Shown here piece by piece: positions 10,590-23,484 of a DNA stretch of 41,896 bases (positions within the stretch are counted from its first letter, which is position 1; the number at the start of each line of letters is the position of its first letter). The position numbers were made by a program, and so were the translations under genes. The stretch is from Chrysomallon squamiferum (taxonomy: Eukaryota; Mollusca; Gastropoda; Neomphalida; Peltospiridae). The notes below the pieces were generated by a model. It saw only the letters and a list, made by a program, of their open reading frames with translations, did no database searches and had not been told where the DNA came from. The stretch lies in the NCBI GenBank assembly GCA_012295275.1, contig CM022677.1:18696012-18737907 (forward strand), given 5' to 3'.

Positions 10590-10830
10590 AAAAATCTCAG
10601 TACCGGCCCTGTCACCCTCCTCTGTGATTATTGTTGATGACTTCGTTTTCTCAAACTAACTTCAACGTGCACAATAAAGACAAGAAGAGACATGATCTCT
10701 AAAACCCGGATTTAAAAAACGTATCTGCAGATCTGCAGTGAGGTATCAAATTTAGAATTGAGTCACGTTTTGAAAACATCTGCTATTTTTAAAGATTAAC
10801 GCAAATTCAATATACAATAATAAACAGACT
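10590..10830 (+). repeat. Dispersed repeat R2, copy 3
   Basis: TACCGGCCCTGTCACC, CAAACTAACTTCAACGTGCA, AATAAAGACAAGAAGAGACA, TGAGTCACGTTTTGAAAAC and TAACGCAAATTCAATATACA match copy 1 at 1-190 more closely than the copies in the TNF introns. Confidence 0.65.
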
Positions 10831-10864
10831 ATTATTTCTTAGTGTGAATTACAGAGGGCGATAA

Positions 10865-10915
<51 letters not shown>

Positions 10916-11235
10916 ATACTGTTACAATTATTGTTCTTTTTGTTTGTTTATTATAGTAGACAAAATCTATTTAATAGTATTATGACACTGATTTAATTTT
11001 TTTCAGTGAACTCTTTAAAGAAAATAAGAAGAATATTGAGTAAAGAAAACGTCTTTTTTACATACGTATCAGTGATATATACATACATAACATATATATT
11101 GGATATACACACACAGAAATATATATATATATGTATTCAATAACAAATTTTATTAATATAAAAGAACTGTATAATTGTTCATTCTTCTATTACTTCTGCT
11201 CTGAGAATTAATAAAAAATATATATTTATTTAATC

Positions 11236-11306
<71 letters not shown>

Positions 11307-11599
11307 CAGTAGTAGCAGTATTATTGCTATTATTTATTTATTTATTTATTTTATTTTATTTTTTTTTCATTTTAAAATGTTTTCTAATATAACTATATAT
11401 TTCTATACCCTTCATTTTTCTGTATATATTTTTTATACAGATTTCAAATGCGCTGGTATTATCTCTTTATTTCGAGTGATTACTGATCAAAACTGTAGTC
11501 ACTGTTAGAAAAAGACTACGTCAACTCCCCGTATGAATAATTGTTAATTCACCTCTGTAAAGCAGAAGACTTGGAGCCAGCAGACGTCGTGGTAGAACA
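10831..11599. other. AT-rich intergenic DNA with (AAAT)n and (ATT)n/(AGT)n
   Basis: (TAAA)n at about 10862-10918, (AT)n-rich spots near 11120, and (ATT)n passing into (AGT)n at 11237-11320. Apart from these simple repeats I see no gene or dispersed repeat. Confidence 0.6.
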
Positions 11600-11890
11600 A
11601 ACAACTAATAAAGACGAGGTTAAACTCTGACGTATGTTTACAGTCTCCCTCAGCGAATGACGTAATGACATTATCATTTTCGTCGACTGGAACAATGTAT
11701 CACAGGTTAGCTAGGTGACGTATGACAGCGATATCTTGAAAAATCTTGTATCGAGAGAACAATAGTTTCAATTATGTTCTTCATTACTCAGTCTGCCGTA
11801 ACAAGTTGATGTATTTAGTTCTTCGAGCTACAAATACTTATAGGCTTTGTACAAGTACGTAGGTGTTTGTGTGAGTATGTGAGTCAAGAT
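11600..11890 (+). repeat. Repeat R6 and flank, left arm of the nested inverted repeat
   Basis: The string TAAACTCTGACGTATGTTTA, CAGCGAATGACGTAATGAC, GTTAGCTAGGTGACGTATGA, GATATCTTGAAAAATCTTG and TACTCAGTCTGCCG, followed by ACAAATACTTATAGGCTTTG and a GTAGGTGTTTGTGTGA end, is matched in reverse complement at 21610-21890. The homology runs well past R6 itself, so the two places belong to a duplicated inverted segment. Confidence 0.7.
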
Positions 11891-12239
11891 ACAATCTTCA
11901 ATATAGTGTGCGCATTAGGAATGAGAAATACCTCTATTGCTGTCAGGCAGAATATCAAACAACACAACCAGTTGAAGAGAACACTACAATGATCTAAAAG
12001 CAATTCGTCAGAAAAAAGACAAAACAAAATAAAACAGTTACTTTTATTTTTTTTTCTATGATTAGTTATTATTATTATTATTTTTTTTTTTTTTTTTACT
12101 AGCTATTATTTTTATTTATTTTCGATTGTTAGCTATTATTTTTATTTGCTTTCTATTGTTATTTATTATTTGTATTTGTTTTCGTCTCTTAAATATAATT
12201 AGCTCGCATCAATACATCCCATATGTAATCACGCACTGA
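11891..12239. other. Intergenic, T-rich, nothing recognised
   Basis: It contains (ATT)n/T-runs at 12064-12098 and a threefold phrase TAGCTATTATTTTTATTT/TTATTATTTGTATTTG at 12100-12180. No gene is seen. Confidence 0.45.
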
Positions 12240-14196
12240 TTCGCACATACAGACACATAGACACACAGATACACAGACACACAGATACACAGACACAAAG
12301 ACACAGAGACACACAGACACAGAGACACAAAGACACAGAGAAACACAGACACACACAGGCACACACAGACACACAGACACACAGAAAAACAGACACACAG
12401 AAACACAGAAACACAGACACACAGAAACAAAGACACCCAGAAACACAGACACACAGAAACACAGACACACAGAATCGTAGACACAGAGACACACAGGCCC
12501 ACAGGCACATAAACACATAGACACATAGACACACAGACACACAGACACATAGAGAGACAGACACACAGACATTTTGGCGCATAGACCCACATACCCATAG
12601 ACACAGAAACATAGACACACAGACACACAAACACATAGATACACAGACATACAGCCGCATAGACACACAGACACAGAGACACTAAGACACATAGACACAT
12701 AGACACACATATACACAGACACACAGACACCCATACATACAGCTGCATAGACACGCAGACACACAGACACAGAGACACAGAGACACACAGACACACAGGC
12801 ACACAGACACATAGACACACAGACACACAGACACACAGAGACAGAGACACATATAAACATAGACACACAGATACACAGATACACAGACACACAGACACAT
12901 AGACACACATATACATTGACACATAGACACATAGACTCACAGACACACAGACACACAGACACACAGGCACACAGACACACAGACACACAGGCACACAGAC
13001 ACACAGGCAGACATGCACACAGACACACAGACACACAGACACACAGGCACATAGACTCACAGACACACAGTCACACATGCACATAGACACAGAGGCACAC
13101 AGACACAGACACACAGTCACACATGCACACAGACACACAGGCACACAGACACACAGACACACATGCACCCAGACACACAGTCACACAGACATACATGCAC
13201 ACACAGACACAGACACACATGCACACAGACACACAGTCACACAGTCACACAGACACACAGACCCACAGGCACACAGACACACAGACACACAGACACACAG
13301 ACACACAGACACACAGTCACACAGACATACATGCACACACACACAGACATACATGCACATACACACACAGACACACAGACACACAGAAACACAGACACAC
13401 AGTCACACAGTCACACAGACACACAGACCCACATGCGCACAGACACACATACACAAAGACACACAGACACACAGACACACAGGCACACAGACACACAGAC
13501 ACAGATGCACACAGACACACAGTCACACAGTCACACAGACACACATACCCACAGGCGCACAGACACACATACACAAAGACACACAGACACACAGACACAT
13601 ATACGCACAGACACACAGGCACAGAGACACAGAGACACACAGACAAACAGGCACACAGACACACATATACACTGACACAGAGACACACAGGCACACAGAC
13701 TCACAGACACACAGTCACACATGCACATAGACACAGAGGCACACAGACACACAGACACACAGACACACAGTCACACATGCACACAGACACACAGGCACAC
13801 AGACACACAGACACACAGGCACACAGACACACAGTCACACAGACATACATGCACACACAGACACACATGCACACAGACACGCAGTCACACAGTCACACAG
13901 ACACACAGACCCACAGGCACACAGACACACAGACACACAGGCACACAGACACACAGTCACACAGACATACATGCACATACACACACAGACATACATGCAC
14001 ATACACACACAGACACAGTCACAGTCACACAGACACACAGACACACAGACCCACAGGCGCACAGACACACATACACAAAGACACACAGACACACAGACAC
14101 ACAGGCACACAGACACACAGACACAGATGCACACAGACACACAGTCACACAGACATACATGCACACACAGACACACACATGCACACAGACACGCAG
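12240..14196. repeat. CAGACA satellite-like array, at least 1.95 kb
   Basis: ACAGACACACAGACAC-type units with scattered CACATAGACAC, CATGCACACAGA and CAGTCACACAG variants. From 13070 onward a higher-order pattern of about 0.2-0.3 kb is visible: the phrase CATACATGCACACACAGAC recurs near 13189, 13329, 13846, 13970 and 14155. The array runs into the assembly gap, so its true length is unknown. The open frames through it ([15 protein letters not shown]) are artefacts of a period with no stop codons. The complementary array is 17970-19165. Confidence 0.9.
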
Positions 14197-14396
14197 NNNN
14201 NNNNNNNNNNNNNNNNNNNNNNNNNNNNNNNNNNNNNNNNNNNNNNNNNNNNNNNNNNNNNNNNNNNNNNNNNNNNNNNNNNNNNNNNNNNNNNNNNNNN
14301 NNNNNNNNNNNNNNNNNNNNNNNNNNNNNNNNNNNNNNNNNNNNNNNNNNNNNNNNNNNNNNNNNNNNNNNNNNNNNNNNNNNNNNNNNNNNNNNN
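14197..14396. other. Assembly gap (200 N)
   Basis: Exactly 200 unknown bases separate the CAGACA array from a (TC)n tract. A round 200 suggests a scaffolding gap of unknown real size caused by the repeats on both sides. Confidence 0.98.
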
Positions 14397-14417
14397 TCTC
14401 TCTCTTCCTCTCTCTCT

Positions 14418-14466
<49 letters not shown>

Positions 14467-14479
14467 CCTCCCTCCCCCC

Positions 14480-14510
<31 letters not shown>

Positions 14511-14512
14511 TA
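14397..14512. repeat. (TC)n tract right of the gap
   Basis: TC repeats with TCTTCC, CCCTCCCTCCCC and TCTG interruptions. It is probably the dinucleotide tract of another R6-like unit whose other half is lost in the gap. Confidence 0.85.
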
Positions 14513-14529
14513 TCGCCATGATATTTTAT

Positions 14530-14993
<464 letters not shown>

Positions 14994-15029
14994 TTCTTTC
15001 TTGCTCTTTCTCCTTGACATTGATATGAC

Positions 15030-15367
15030 AATATTTTCTAGATTATACCTTGCAAGGTTATCTACGGTCAATCGATTCAAGACTGTTCAAGATATCTCTG
15101 TCATCTCCTGCGATATCTTGTTTCAGTCGACGTAAATGTTAATCTCTTCAAGACATTCGTTGAGAGAGACTCGTAAATACATGTCAGAGTTTATTCTTAT
15201 CTTTATAGCTTGTCGTTTGTTTGTTAATCTGCCAAAACTGACAAAATGTAGTCATCGACTTTTTAACTATTGTTTAAATCATTGTCACTGTTACAGTGTG
15301 TATGTACATTTCTTTCTTTCTTTATCTATTTATTCATTTCACTACTTCATACATATACTGTATATGC

Positions 15368-15455
<88 letters not shown>
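15030..15455 (-). repeat. Repeat R6 with (CT)n tract, tandem neighbour
   Basis: Same orientation as the unit at 14530-14993: ACCTTGCAAGGTTATCTACG, AAGATATCTCTGTCATCTCC, TTGTTTCAGTCGACGTAAAT, an ATGTCAGAGTTTATTCTTAT block, TACTTCATACATATACTG, then (CT)n at 15372-15455. This version is closest to the inverted copy at 3590-3910. Confidence 0.75.
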
Positions 15456-15457
<2 letters not shown>

Positions 15458-15499
15458 GATAGAAATAAAATTAAAGAGAATGTAAAGGAAAAAATTGGT

Positions 15500-16030
15500 A
15501 TTATATAGTGTACAGGGTAAGGGTTTCTACACCTTTTTTATGGACAGAGGTCCTCAGCTTACAAATTATGATAACAACTTTGGCTGGAGTCATAGCCTTC
15601 ATCGACTGCTTCTGCTTCAGTATGGTACATATCGTAAACATACTACACTCGTACTTCCTAGCCATGTTGACTACACGCACACCTCACTCTTGTTTTTCTA
15701 TGATTTCATGCTTTAATTCAATGGACATCGTCCTCTTCTTCTTCTCAGCACTGTCCTTTGCACTCACTTTCTTAGGATCCATGGCAATCTGGCAAAATAC
15801 TGGACATAATGCGAGTACAACACAACAGAGATGTTTCCACGGCGAGGTAACCACGTGAAGCAAACGAGTGAGACGCGGGATGCTGGGCGGATGTTGTGTT
15901 GCTCGTAGCGCCAACTACCGGCAGCGTGTCTGAAGCTCGCTCGTAACTCGGATTTTGGCTCGCAATTCAAAGCAAAATAATCGCGCAGACTCGTAAGTTG
16001 GAGCACTCGTATCACTAGGTACTACTGTAT
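15500..16030 (-). mobile_element. Tigger/pogo-type transposon fragment with transposase N-terminus
   Basis: The minus strand starts with an end reading ACAGTAGTACC, then CTCCAACTTACGAG, next to a TA. It continues to an ATG at about 15783 that opens MDPKKVSAKDSAEKKKRTMS and IELKHEIIEKQE. After a TGA, the same frame goes on GVRVVNMARKYECSMFTICT, ILKQKQSMKAMTPAK and stops matching near 15510. KHEIIEKxERGVRVxxLA..Y..S.STICTILKQK is the CENP-B-type (psq/HTH) N-terminus of Tigger transposases. The TGA, the lack of the DDE domain and the missing 3' inverted repeat show a truncated relic. Confidence 0.7.
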
Positions 16031-16042
16031 TAGAAAGATTAT

Positions 16043-16345
16043 TTATTTGTTAGTACCAGCTATCGGTTTAACACTCAGTCTTTTAAAACACTCTGCTATT
16101 CCTATATCTTCTTTACCACAATCTTCTCTGCAGATCGTAGAGTTATTTCCCCTGGTGCTCAAGCGTGTCAGTGTTTCTTTACTGAGCACGTAGCAAACTT
16201 CTTGAAAAACTGACGCGTTTTTAGTGGAGAGGAAGTAACGTAAGTTCTCTACGATGACGTAAGTATCGTCGTCTGCTTTCGTGAACCAGTCGGCGTCGTT
16301 TAAGTGGTGTTTGTAGATGTAGTGACAGAGAGATAAAAGACAAGA
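16043..16345 (-). pseudogene. Core-1 beta-1,3-galactosyltransferase-like (C1GALT1-type) fragment
   Basis: The frame contains [20 protein letters not shown] and [12 protein letters not shown]. [20 protein letters not shown] with its DDD metal-binding motif is the hallmark of C1GALT1-family (GT31) enzymes, which add galactose to O-linked GalNAc in the Golgi. It continues through [12 protein letters not shown] and [16 protein letters not shown] to a stop at 16043-16045. Between FLSTKN and CYVLSK about 20 residues of the family, including the usual SGGAG, are absent. No N-terminal part, signal anchor or downstream exons are found, and the fragment abuts the Tigger end. I read it as a decayed or retro-inserted exon fragment. 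A single exon of a working gene is less likely because of the internal loss. Confidence 0.65.
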
Positions 16346-16384
16346 AATAGTGTCATACACAGTAATGCGTGTGAAAAGTAGAAA

Positions 16385-16477
16385 AAAAATGAAAGAAAAA
16401 GAAAAAAATGAAATGAAATGTTCAGGTTATTAGTTCATTTATTCGTAGATTAATTTTTTAATTTATTTATTTATTTA

Positions 16478-16514
<37 letters not shown>

Positions 16515-16727
16515 TGGTTACATTAATTCTTGGATTTATTATTGTTGGTGACGTCGTGGCTGTTTTTGTTGTAGTAGTAATGAAAATAGCAACAGTAATA
16601 AAAATAATGATTCACCAAATATGTTTTCATTTTTGACAGGCACCATTTATATATGTCTCTATATAATTACTTAATTAAAAAACACAAAACAAAACAACAA
16701 CAACAACAACAGTAGTAGTAGTAGTAA

Positions 16728-16795
<68 letters not shown>

Positions 16796-17200
16796 ATAAT
16801 AATAATAATAATAATTACAATGAATTGAAATATATATAATGACAATACTATGCCACATATTAAACAAATAAATAAACTGTTTACGTGTGTTATTTGTGTT
16901 TTCTTAATACACGTATAATCCAGTTTGGTTTAAACAAACGTAACAATTATCAGTACGATTTCAATTTCTGTCGAGTTTACGACATGGGAAGTAACTCTCT
17001 TATCAAACGTTAAGCAAAAAGAAGAAGACTGGTTATCCCGCCTGATCTCTTTTCAAACCTGTTTAATATATAACTGAAGCAATATTCAAGGAGAATTATA
17101 CAATTATAATAACGATTTCAGTATTATCGCTATTTCACATCAACATTTGAAAAAATACTGTACATTCAACTAAATAATAATAAATTTATTATAATGGTTT
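16385..17200 (-). repeat. Dispersed repeat R1, inverted copy
   Basis: GAAATGAAATGTTCAGGTTA, TATGTTTTCATTTTTGACAG, (AGT)n/(AAT)n at 16710-16815, AAGTAACTCTC, CCGCCTGATCTCTTTTCAAA, AATATTCAAGGAGAATTATA and ATTTCAGTATTATCGCTATT follow in exact reverse order of the plus-strand copies. It is more diverged than the copies in the TNF arms. Confidence 0.7.
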
Positions 17201-17345
17201 TAAAATATGTGTGTGTACATACATACATACATACATACATACATACATAATACATACATACATACATAGATACATAGATACATACATACATACATACATT
17301 CATAAATACATACATACATAGATACATATCTATATATATATAGGC
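17201..17345. repeat. (CATA)n tetranucleotide tract
   Basis: CATACATACATA with ATAGATACATA interruptions between about 17216 and 17330, ending in a short (AT)n. Confidence 0.85.
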
Positions 17346-17969
17346 ATATTTATAGTGGATAATATGTTATAATTATTTTCTACACTCGTATTTTAATAAT
17401 TTATTATAAATGAGGGTTAGTAACAATGTTACGATGCTGATAAAGGGGAAAACACACTAGTTTATGCATTTGAATCATCTTATTGTAATAATATATATAT
17501 ATTAAAAAAGAGTTAATATGTATTATTTTGAGTGAACGTACCTTTAGTAATTTGTTGTCTCAGATTACCCGAGCATGGCACCTGTTTGAAAACAGTATTT
17601 TAATCTGCAAACAGAATGTTTCATTTGAATCGAGAAGTGACACGCATGACCTAGCACGCATGACGCAGATAATTTACATTTCAAACACAGGAGATCGTGT
17701 TTTATATACATATATGATATTACGATAATAGAAATAAAACAGACTTTAAACACGTTTTCCTTTTATTTAATATCAAAGGGGCAAATATTCTATACTGTTA
17801 TATTCTTATTTTTTTTTTATGTATTTGTTTATTTATTTATTATTTATTTGTTTATTTATTATATTTAATATATGCTTGAAGAAACAATAAATGAAAAAAG
17901 ATAAAAGATTATTTTCACCAGTGCTGTTTACAATTTAGAATTGTTCAAAAGATACTGTGTCGTTTTCGT
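17346..17969. other. AT-rich spacer, nothing recognised
   Basis: Short frames only (for example 17528-17728 plus), without recognisable homology or splice context. (TTTA)n is present at 17823-17868. Confidence 0.4.
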
Positions 17970-19165
17970 CATTCCTTGTGGGTGTCTGTGTGTCTGTGTT
18001 TCTGTGTATCTGTATCTACGTATCTCTGTATCTGTGGGTCTATGTGTCTATGCGGTTGTATATATCTGTGTCTATGTGCCTATGTGTCTGTGTGCCTGTG
18101 TTTCCGTGTGTCTGCGTGTCTGTGTTCCTGTGTGCCTACGTGTCTGTTTTTCTGTGTATCTATGTGTCAATCGGCTGTATATCTCTGTGTCTATTTGCCT
18201 ATGTGTCTATGTATCTATGTGTCTATGTGCCTATGTGTCTCTGTGCCTGTGTTTCCGTGTGTCTGCGTGTCTGTGTGTCTATGTGTTTGTCTGTCTGTGT
18301 CTCTAAGTGTTTGTGTGTCAGTGTGTCTGTACTTGTGTGTCTGTGTGTCTATGTGTTTGTCTGTTTGTTTGTCTATGTGTCTGTGTGTCTATGTGTCTGT
18401 GTATCTGTGTATCTACGTATCTCTGTATCTGTGTGTCTATGTGTCTGTGCTACTGTGTATCTGTGTGTCTATGTGTCTGTGTTTCTGTGTATCTATGTGG
18501 ATGTGTGTCTATGTGTCTATGTGTCTGTTTGTGTATGTGTCTGAGTATCTGGGTGGCTGTGTGTCTGTGTGACTATGTGTCTGTGTGTCTCTGTGTCTAT
18601 GTGTCTCTGTGTATGTGTGTCTGGGTGTCTGTGTGTCTGTGTGTATCTGAGTATCTGTGTCTGGGTGTATCTGTGTATGTGTGTATATGTGTCTGTGTGT
18701 CTGTGTATAAGGATGGATGTTTTCTACGTGTCTCTGTGTCTGTGCGTCTGAGTTTCTACGAATCTCTGTGTCTGTGCGTCTGAGTTTCTACGTGTCTCTG
18801 TGTCTGTGCGTCTGAGTTTCTACGTGTCTCTGTGTCTGTGCGTCTGAGTTTCTACGAATCTCTGTATCTGTGCGTCTGAGTTTCTACGTGTCTCTGTGTG
18901 TCTATGTGTCTGTGTTACTCTTTATCTTGGTGTCTGTGAGTCTATGTGTCTGTATGTCTGGGTGCTGTGTGTCTATATGTCTGTGTGTCTGTATGTCTGT
19001 GTGTCTTTGTATCTGTGTGCCTGTGTGTCTGTATTTCTGTGTATCTGTGTGTATATGTGTCTGTATTTCTGTCTATCTATGTGTCTGTGTGTCTGTGTGT
19101 CTATGTGTCTGTGCTCTGTTTGTCTGTGTGTCTGGTTGTCTATTTGTCTGTATGTGCGTATGCGA
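17970..19165. repeat. GTCTGT satellite-like array, about 1.2 kb
   Basis: Complement of the 12240-14196 array: TGTGTGTCTATGTGTCTGTG units, with a conspicuous local higher-order unit TGTGCGTCTGAGTTTCTACG followed by T/AATCTCTGTGTC repeated about five times at 18730-18895. Coding frames through it ([10 protein letters not shown]) are artefacts. Confidence 0.9.
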
Positions 19166-19384
19166 GATATTTTCAGAAAACATTATCATACCAAAATGGA
19201 GAATACAGCTTTGAAAAAAACAACCAAAAACAACAACTTATTTTTGGAACTGCGATTGGTATTATGACCAGAAATAATAAATATTCGTGTAAATTACAAA
19301 AGAGTTGAATTGAATCAGCAAAAGATAAAAAATGAATTAACAGCGGCTGTAAAACAGCCAAGAGATTTTCAGACAGAAGTACAA
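19166..19384. other. Short non-repetitive spacer
   Basis: It links the GTCTGT array to the purine array and contains AACAACTTATTTTTGGAACT and GAACTGCGATTGGTATTATG. No gene, and no second copy in the window. Confidence 0.4.
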
Positions 19385-21145
19385 ACCCGGACAGATAAAC
19401 TGAGAGAGAGACAGAAAAAGAGAGACACTGAAAGAAAGACACTGAAAGAGAAAGAAAAACAAAGACAGAGAGACAGAAAAAGAAAGACACTGAGAGAGAC
19501 AGAAAAAGAAAGACAGAGAGAACAAAAAAAGAAAAGACACAGAAAAAGAAAAGAGAGAGACAGAAAAAGAAAGACACAGAGAGAGACAAAAAAAAGACAC
19601 AGAGAGAGACAGAAAAGAAAGACACTGAGAGAGACAGAAAAAGAAAGACACTGAGAGAGAAAAAAAAAAAAGACAGAGAGAGACAGAAAAAGCAAAAGAC
19701 TGAGAGAGAGAGAAAAAGAAAGACACTGAGAGAGACAGAAAAAGAAAGACATGAGAGAGACAGAAAAAGAAAGACACTGAGAGAGACAGAAAAAGAAAGA
19801 CACTGAGAGAGACAGAAAAAGAAAGACACTGAGAGAGACAGAAAAAGAAAGACTCAGAGAGAGACAGAAAAGAAAAGAGACAGAAAAAGAAAGACAGAGA
19901 GAGAAAAGAAAGATGACAGAGAGAGAGAGACAGAAAAAGAAAGACACTGAGAGAGACAGAAAAAGAAAGACTGAGAGAGACAGAAAAAAAGAAGAGAGAG
20001 ACAAAAAGAAAGACAGAGAGAGACAGAAAAGAAAAAGAGAGAGAGAGAGAAAAAGAAAGACACTGAGAGAGAAGAAAAGAAAGACACTGAGAGAGAGACA
20101 GAAAAAGAAAGACACAGAGAGAGACAGAAAAAGAAAGACACAGAGAGAGACAGAAAAAAAGAGAGAGACAGAAAAAGAAAGAGAGAGAGAAAAAGAAAGA
20201 CACAGAGAGAGAGACAGAAAAGAAAGACACAGAGAGAGACAGAAAAGAAAGACACAGAGAGAGACAGAAAGAGAGAGACTCAGAGAGAGAGAGAGAGAAA
20301 CATTCAGAGAGAAGAGAGAGAAAGAAGAAGAGACAGAAAAGAAGAAGAGAGAAAAAGAAAGAGACAGAGAGAGAGAAAAGAAGAAGAAGAGAGAGAAGAA
20401 GAAAGAGAGAGAGAGAGAAAAAAAGAGAGACAGAGACAGAAAAAAAAAAAAAGACAGAGAGAGAGAAAAAAAAGAAAAAGAAAATAAGAGAGAGACAAAG
20501 AACAGAATAGACAGAGAGAGAAAGAGAGAGACAGAAAAGAAAGACACAAAAAGACAGAGAGAAGAAAAATGAGAGAGAGAAGAGACAGAAAAAGAAAGAC
20601 ACAGAGAGACAGAAAAGAAAGACACAGAGAGAGACAGAAAAAGAAAGACACTGAGAGAGAGAGAAAAAGAAAGACACAGAGAGAGAGAGAAAAAGAAAGA
20701 CACTGAGAGAGACAGAAAAAGAAAGACACAGAGAGAGAGAAAAAGAAAGACACAGAGAGAGACAGAAAAAGAAAGACACTGAGAGAGAGAGAAAGAAAAA
20801 GAAAGAGAGACAGAAAGAGAGACAGAAAAAGAGAGAGAGAGAGAAAAAAAGAGACAAAAAGAAAGACACTGAGAGAGACAGAAAAAGAAAGAGACAGAGA
20901 GAGACAAAAAAAAAGAGAGAGAGACAGAAAAAGAAAAACAGAGAGAGAAAGAAGAAGAAAGAGAAAAAGAGACTGAGAGAGAGAGAAAAAAAGACTCAGA
21001 GAGAGACAGAAAAAGAAAGACTCAGAGAGAGACAGAAAAAGAAGACAGAGAGAGAGAGAGAAAAAGAAAGACTCAGAGAGACAGAAAAAGAAGACAGACA
21101 GAGAGACAGAGAGAGACAGACAGAGACAGAGAGAGAGAGAAACAT
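19385..21145. repeat. 26-bp purine minisatellite, about 1.76 kb
   Basis: The unit is close to AGAAAGACACTGAGAGAGAC followed by AGAAAA (26 bases), with ACACAG and ACTCAG variants, tandemly repeated some 60-70 times with increasing disorder toward 20280-20570. The strand is almost free of T, which makes both strands open for more than 500 codons (SFFFCLSQCLSFSVSLSVFL on the minus strand). These frames are compositional artefacts. Confidence 0.9.
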
Positions 21146-21436
21146 TCAGATATTTAAGGAGTAGTCAACGATACCGAAAAAAATGACAGAAACAAGAAAT
21201 AGCTAAGAAATATTTTATCCCACTAGCTTATCATTTTATATATTACTATTGGAAAAATGAAATTAAATAAATGAAACAAAGAACGAATAAATGAACGAAA
21301 GACAAAATTACAAACACAGAAAGTAGTACAGCCAAAACAAATGACCATTTTGTTTCGTTATCACAATAAAGGTTTTAGAAGAACAACAATTATTTCTCAA
21401 AATCTTTAATGTACGAGCTAATTAGACTTAGTAGTC

Positions 21437-21620
21437 AAAAATAAATAAAAATAATAATTAATAATAGAAAATAAATAAAAATAATAACTAACAAAAGAAA
21501 ATAAATAAAAATTATAACTAATAATAGAAAACAAATAAAATAAATAAAAATATTAACTAATAATAGAAAACAAATAAAATAATAGATAATAAAAGAAAAT
21601 AAATAAAAATAATACGTAAT
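21437..21620. repeat. AT-rich tandem repeat (AAATAAAAATAATAACTAATAATAG)
   Basis: Six to seven imperfect units of about 25-30 bases, built from AAAATAAATAAAAATAATAA and CTAATAATAGA. No second copy was noticed. Confidence 0.7.
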
Positions 21621-21890
21621 AATCACACAAACACCTGCATACTTGAACAAAGCCTACTAAGTATTTGTAACTCAAAGAACCAAATACCTCAAAAAGTTCC
21701 GGCAGACTGAGTAATTAAGAACATAATTAAAACTATTGTTCTCTCGATACAAGATTTTTCAAGATATCGCTGTCATACGTCACCTAGCTAACCTGTGATA
21801 CATTGTTTCAGTCATTACGTCATTCGCTGAGGGAGACTGTAACTATACGTCAGAGTTTAATCTCGTCTTTATTAGTTGTTTGTTCATCAG
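21610..21890 (-). repeat. Repeat R6 and flank, right arm of the nested inverted repeat
   Basis: CACACAAACACCTGCATACT, CAAAGCCTACTAAGTATTTG, GGCAGACTGAGTAATTAAGA, CTCTCGATACAAGATTTTTC, CACCTAGCTAACCTGTGATA, CATTACGTCATTCGCTGAGG and ACGTCAGAGTTTAATCTCG mirror 11600-11890. Confidence 0.7.
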
Positions 21891-22616
<726 letters not shown>

Positions 22617-22671
<55 letters not shown>

Positions 22672-22682
22672 GTAATAATAAT

Positions 22683-22716
<34 letters not shown>

Positions 22717-22717
22717 C
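22617..22717. repeat. (AAT)n/(AAC)n microsatellite
   Basis: About 22 AAT triplets pass into about 11 AAC triplets. The same AAT-to-AAC transition is seen at 28745-28845. Confidence 0.9.
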
Positions 22718-23379
22718 CACATTGAGAATAATTAATTTTCAGTTACACTTCAACAAATATATCTCAGAGATATCTTTTTACACCTGACTCAGTTTATTCT
22801 TGTTTCCATGGTTTCGTTGTTGGAGACAACATACATAGAAAAAAAATATATAGGAAGGGTAGATAAGAAGATGACTTTAACTATGACCTTGTCCTGAAAA
22901 CGAAGAACAACGCAAACATGAAAATACGTAAGATTTTCTAGTATTGATTTATTTTGTTCATAGTTGTTTTGTTTCTTTTAGTATTTTGTTTTTGTTGTCA
23001 TCGTTGTTGTATTTCATACACATAATATTTTGTTCCCTTGTGTGCCCAAGAAAGGCGTACTTTAATGTTCAGTGGAAAAATGTTTGGTTCAGAGACCTGG
23101 ATCGAGAACAAACAGTGCTGATCTTTTTGTAATCACGTCTTTGTTTTTGTTTTTTCTTCTCTTTTTTTAAAATGCCCTTTGTATTTATATCATCAATTTG
23201 TATCCCATTTACAATTCTTGTTTTTAAAAATTATTATCTATTTTTAAAATTTTATTTATTAATTTATGTTCGAACTGAAGATTTAGATATAAAATTTATT
23301 AAAAATCACTAATACGTATTTTTTTTTCGTTTTGATTATTTTATTTTTTTACCAATTAAATTTATGTGAAAAAAATAAA

Positions 23380-23417
<38 letters not shown>

Positions 23418-23484
23418 CTCTATTTCTTCGAAAACAATAATAAGTAAGGTTGGTTATTATTATTTTTTTAATACTAAATCAGGA
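22718..23484. other. Intergenic with R1/R5 edge fragment
   Basis: 23280-23460 carries TAAAATTTATTAAAAATCAC, TAATACGTATTTTTTTTTCG and TCGAAAACAATAATAAGTAA, i.e. the junction found at 31945-32310 and inverted at 8935-9285. The rest has only short frames, without recognisable products. Confidence 0.45.

Noticed and set aside
12189-14196. Cysteine-rich (VCLCVC) and His/Thr-rich (HTDTQTHRH) frames up to 480 codons
   Set aside because: They are translations of the CAGACA/GTCTGT array, overlap in five frames and run into the N gap.
12240-14196. Regularly spaced repeats that could be mistaken for a CRISPR array
   Set aside because: There are no unique spacers between units, and the surrounding genome is clearly eukaryotic.
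19337-20907. Two frames above 500 codons rich in Ser/Phe/Leu on the minus strand
   Set aside because: Both derive from the 26-bp purine minisatellite; no domain, no splice context, mutually overlapping.
22944-23132. 62-codon plus-strand frame, hydrophobic start
   Set aside because: T-rich stretch giving Phe/Leu/Ile by composition; no recognisable family or splice context.
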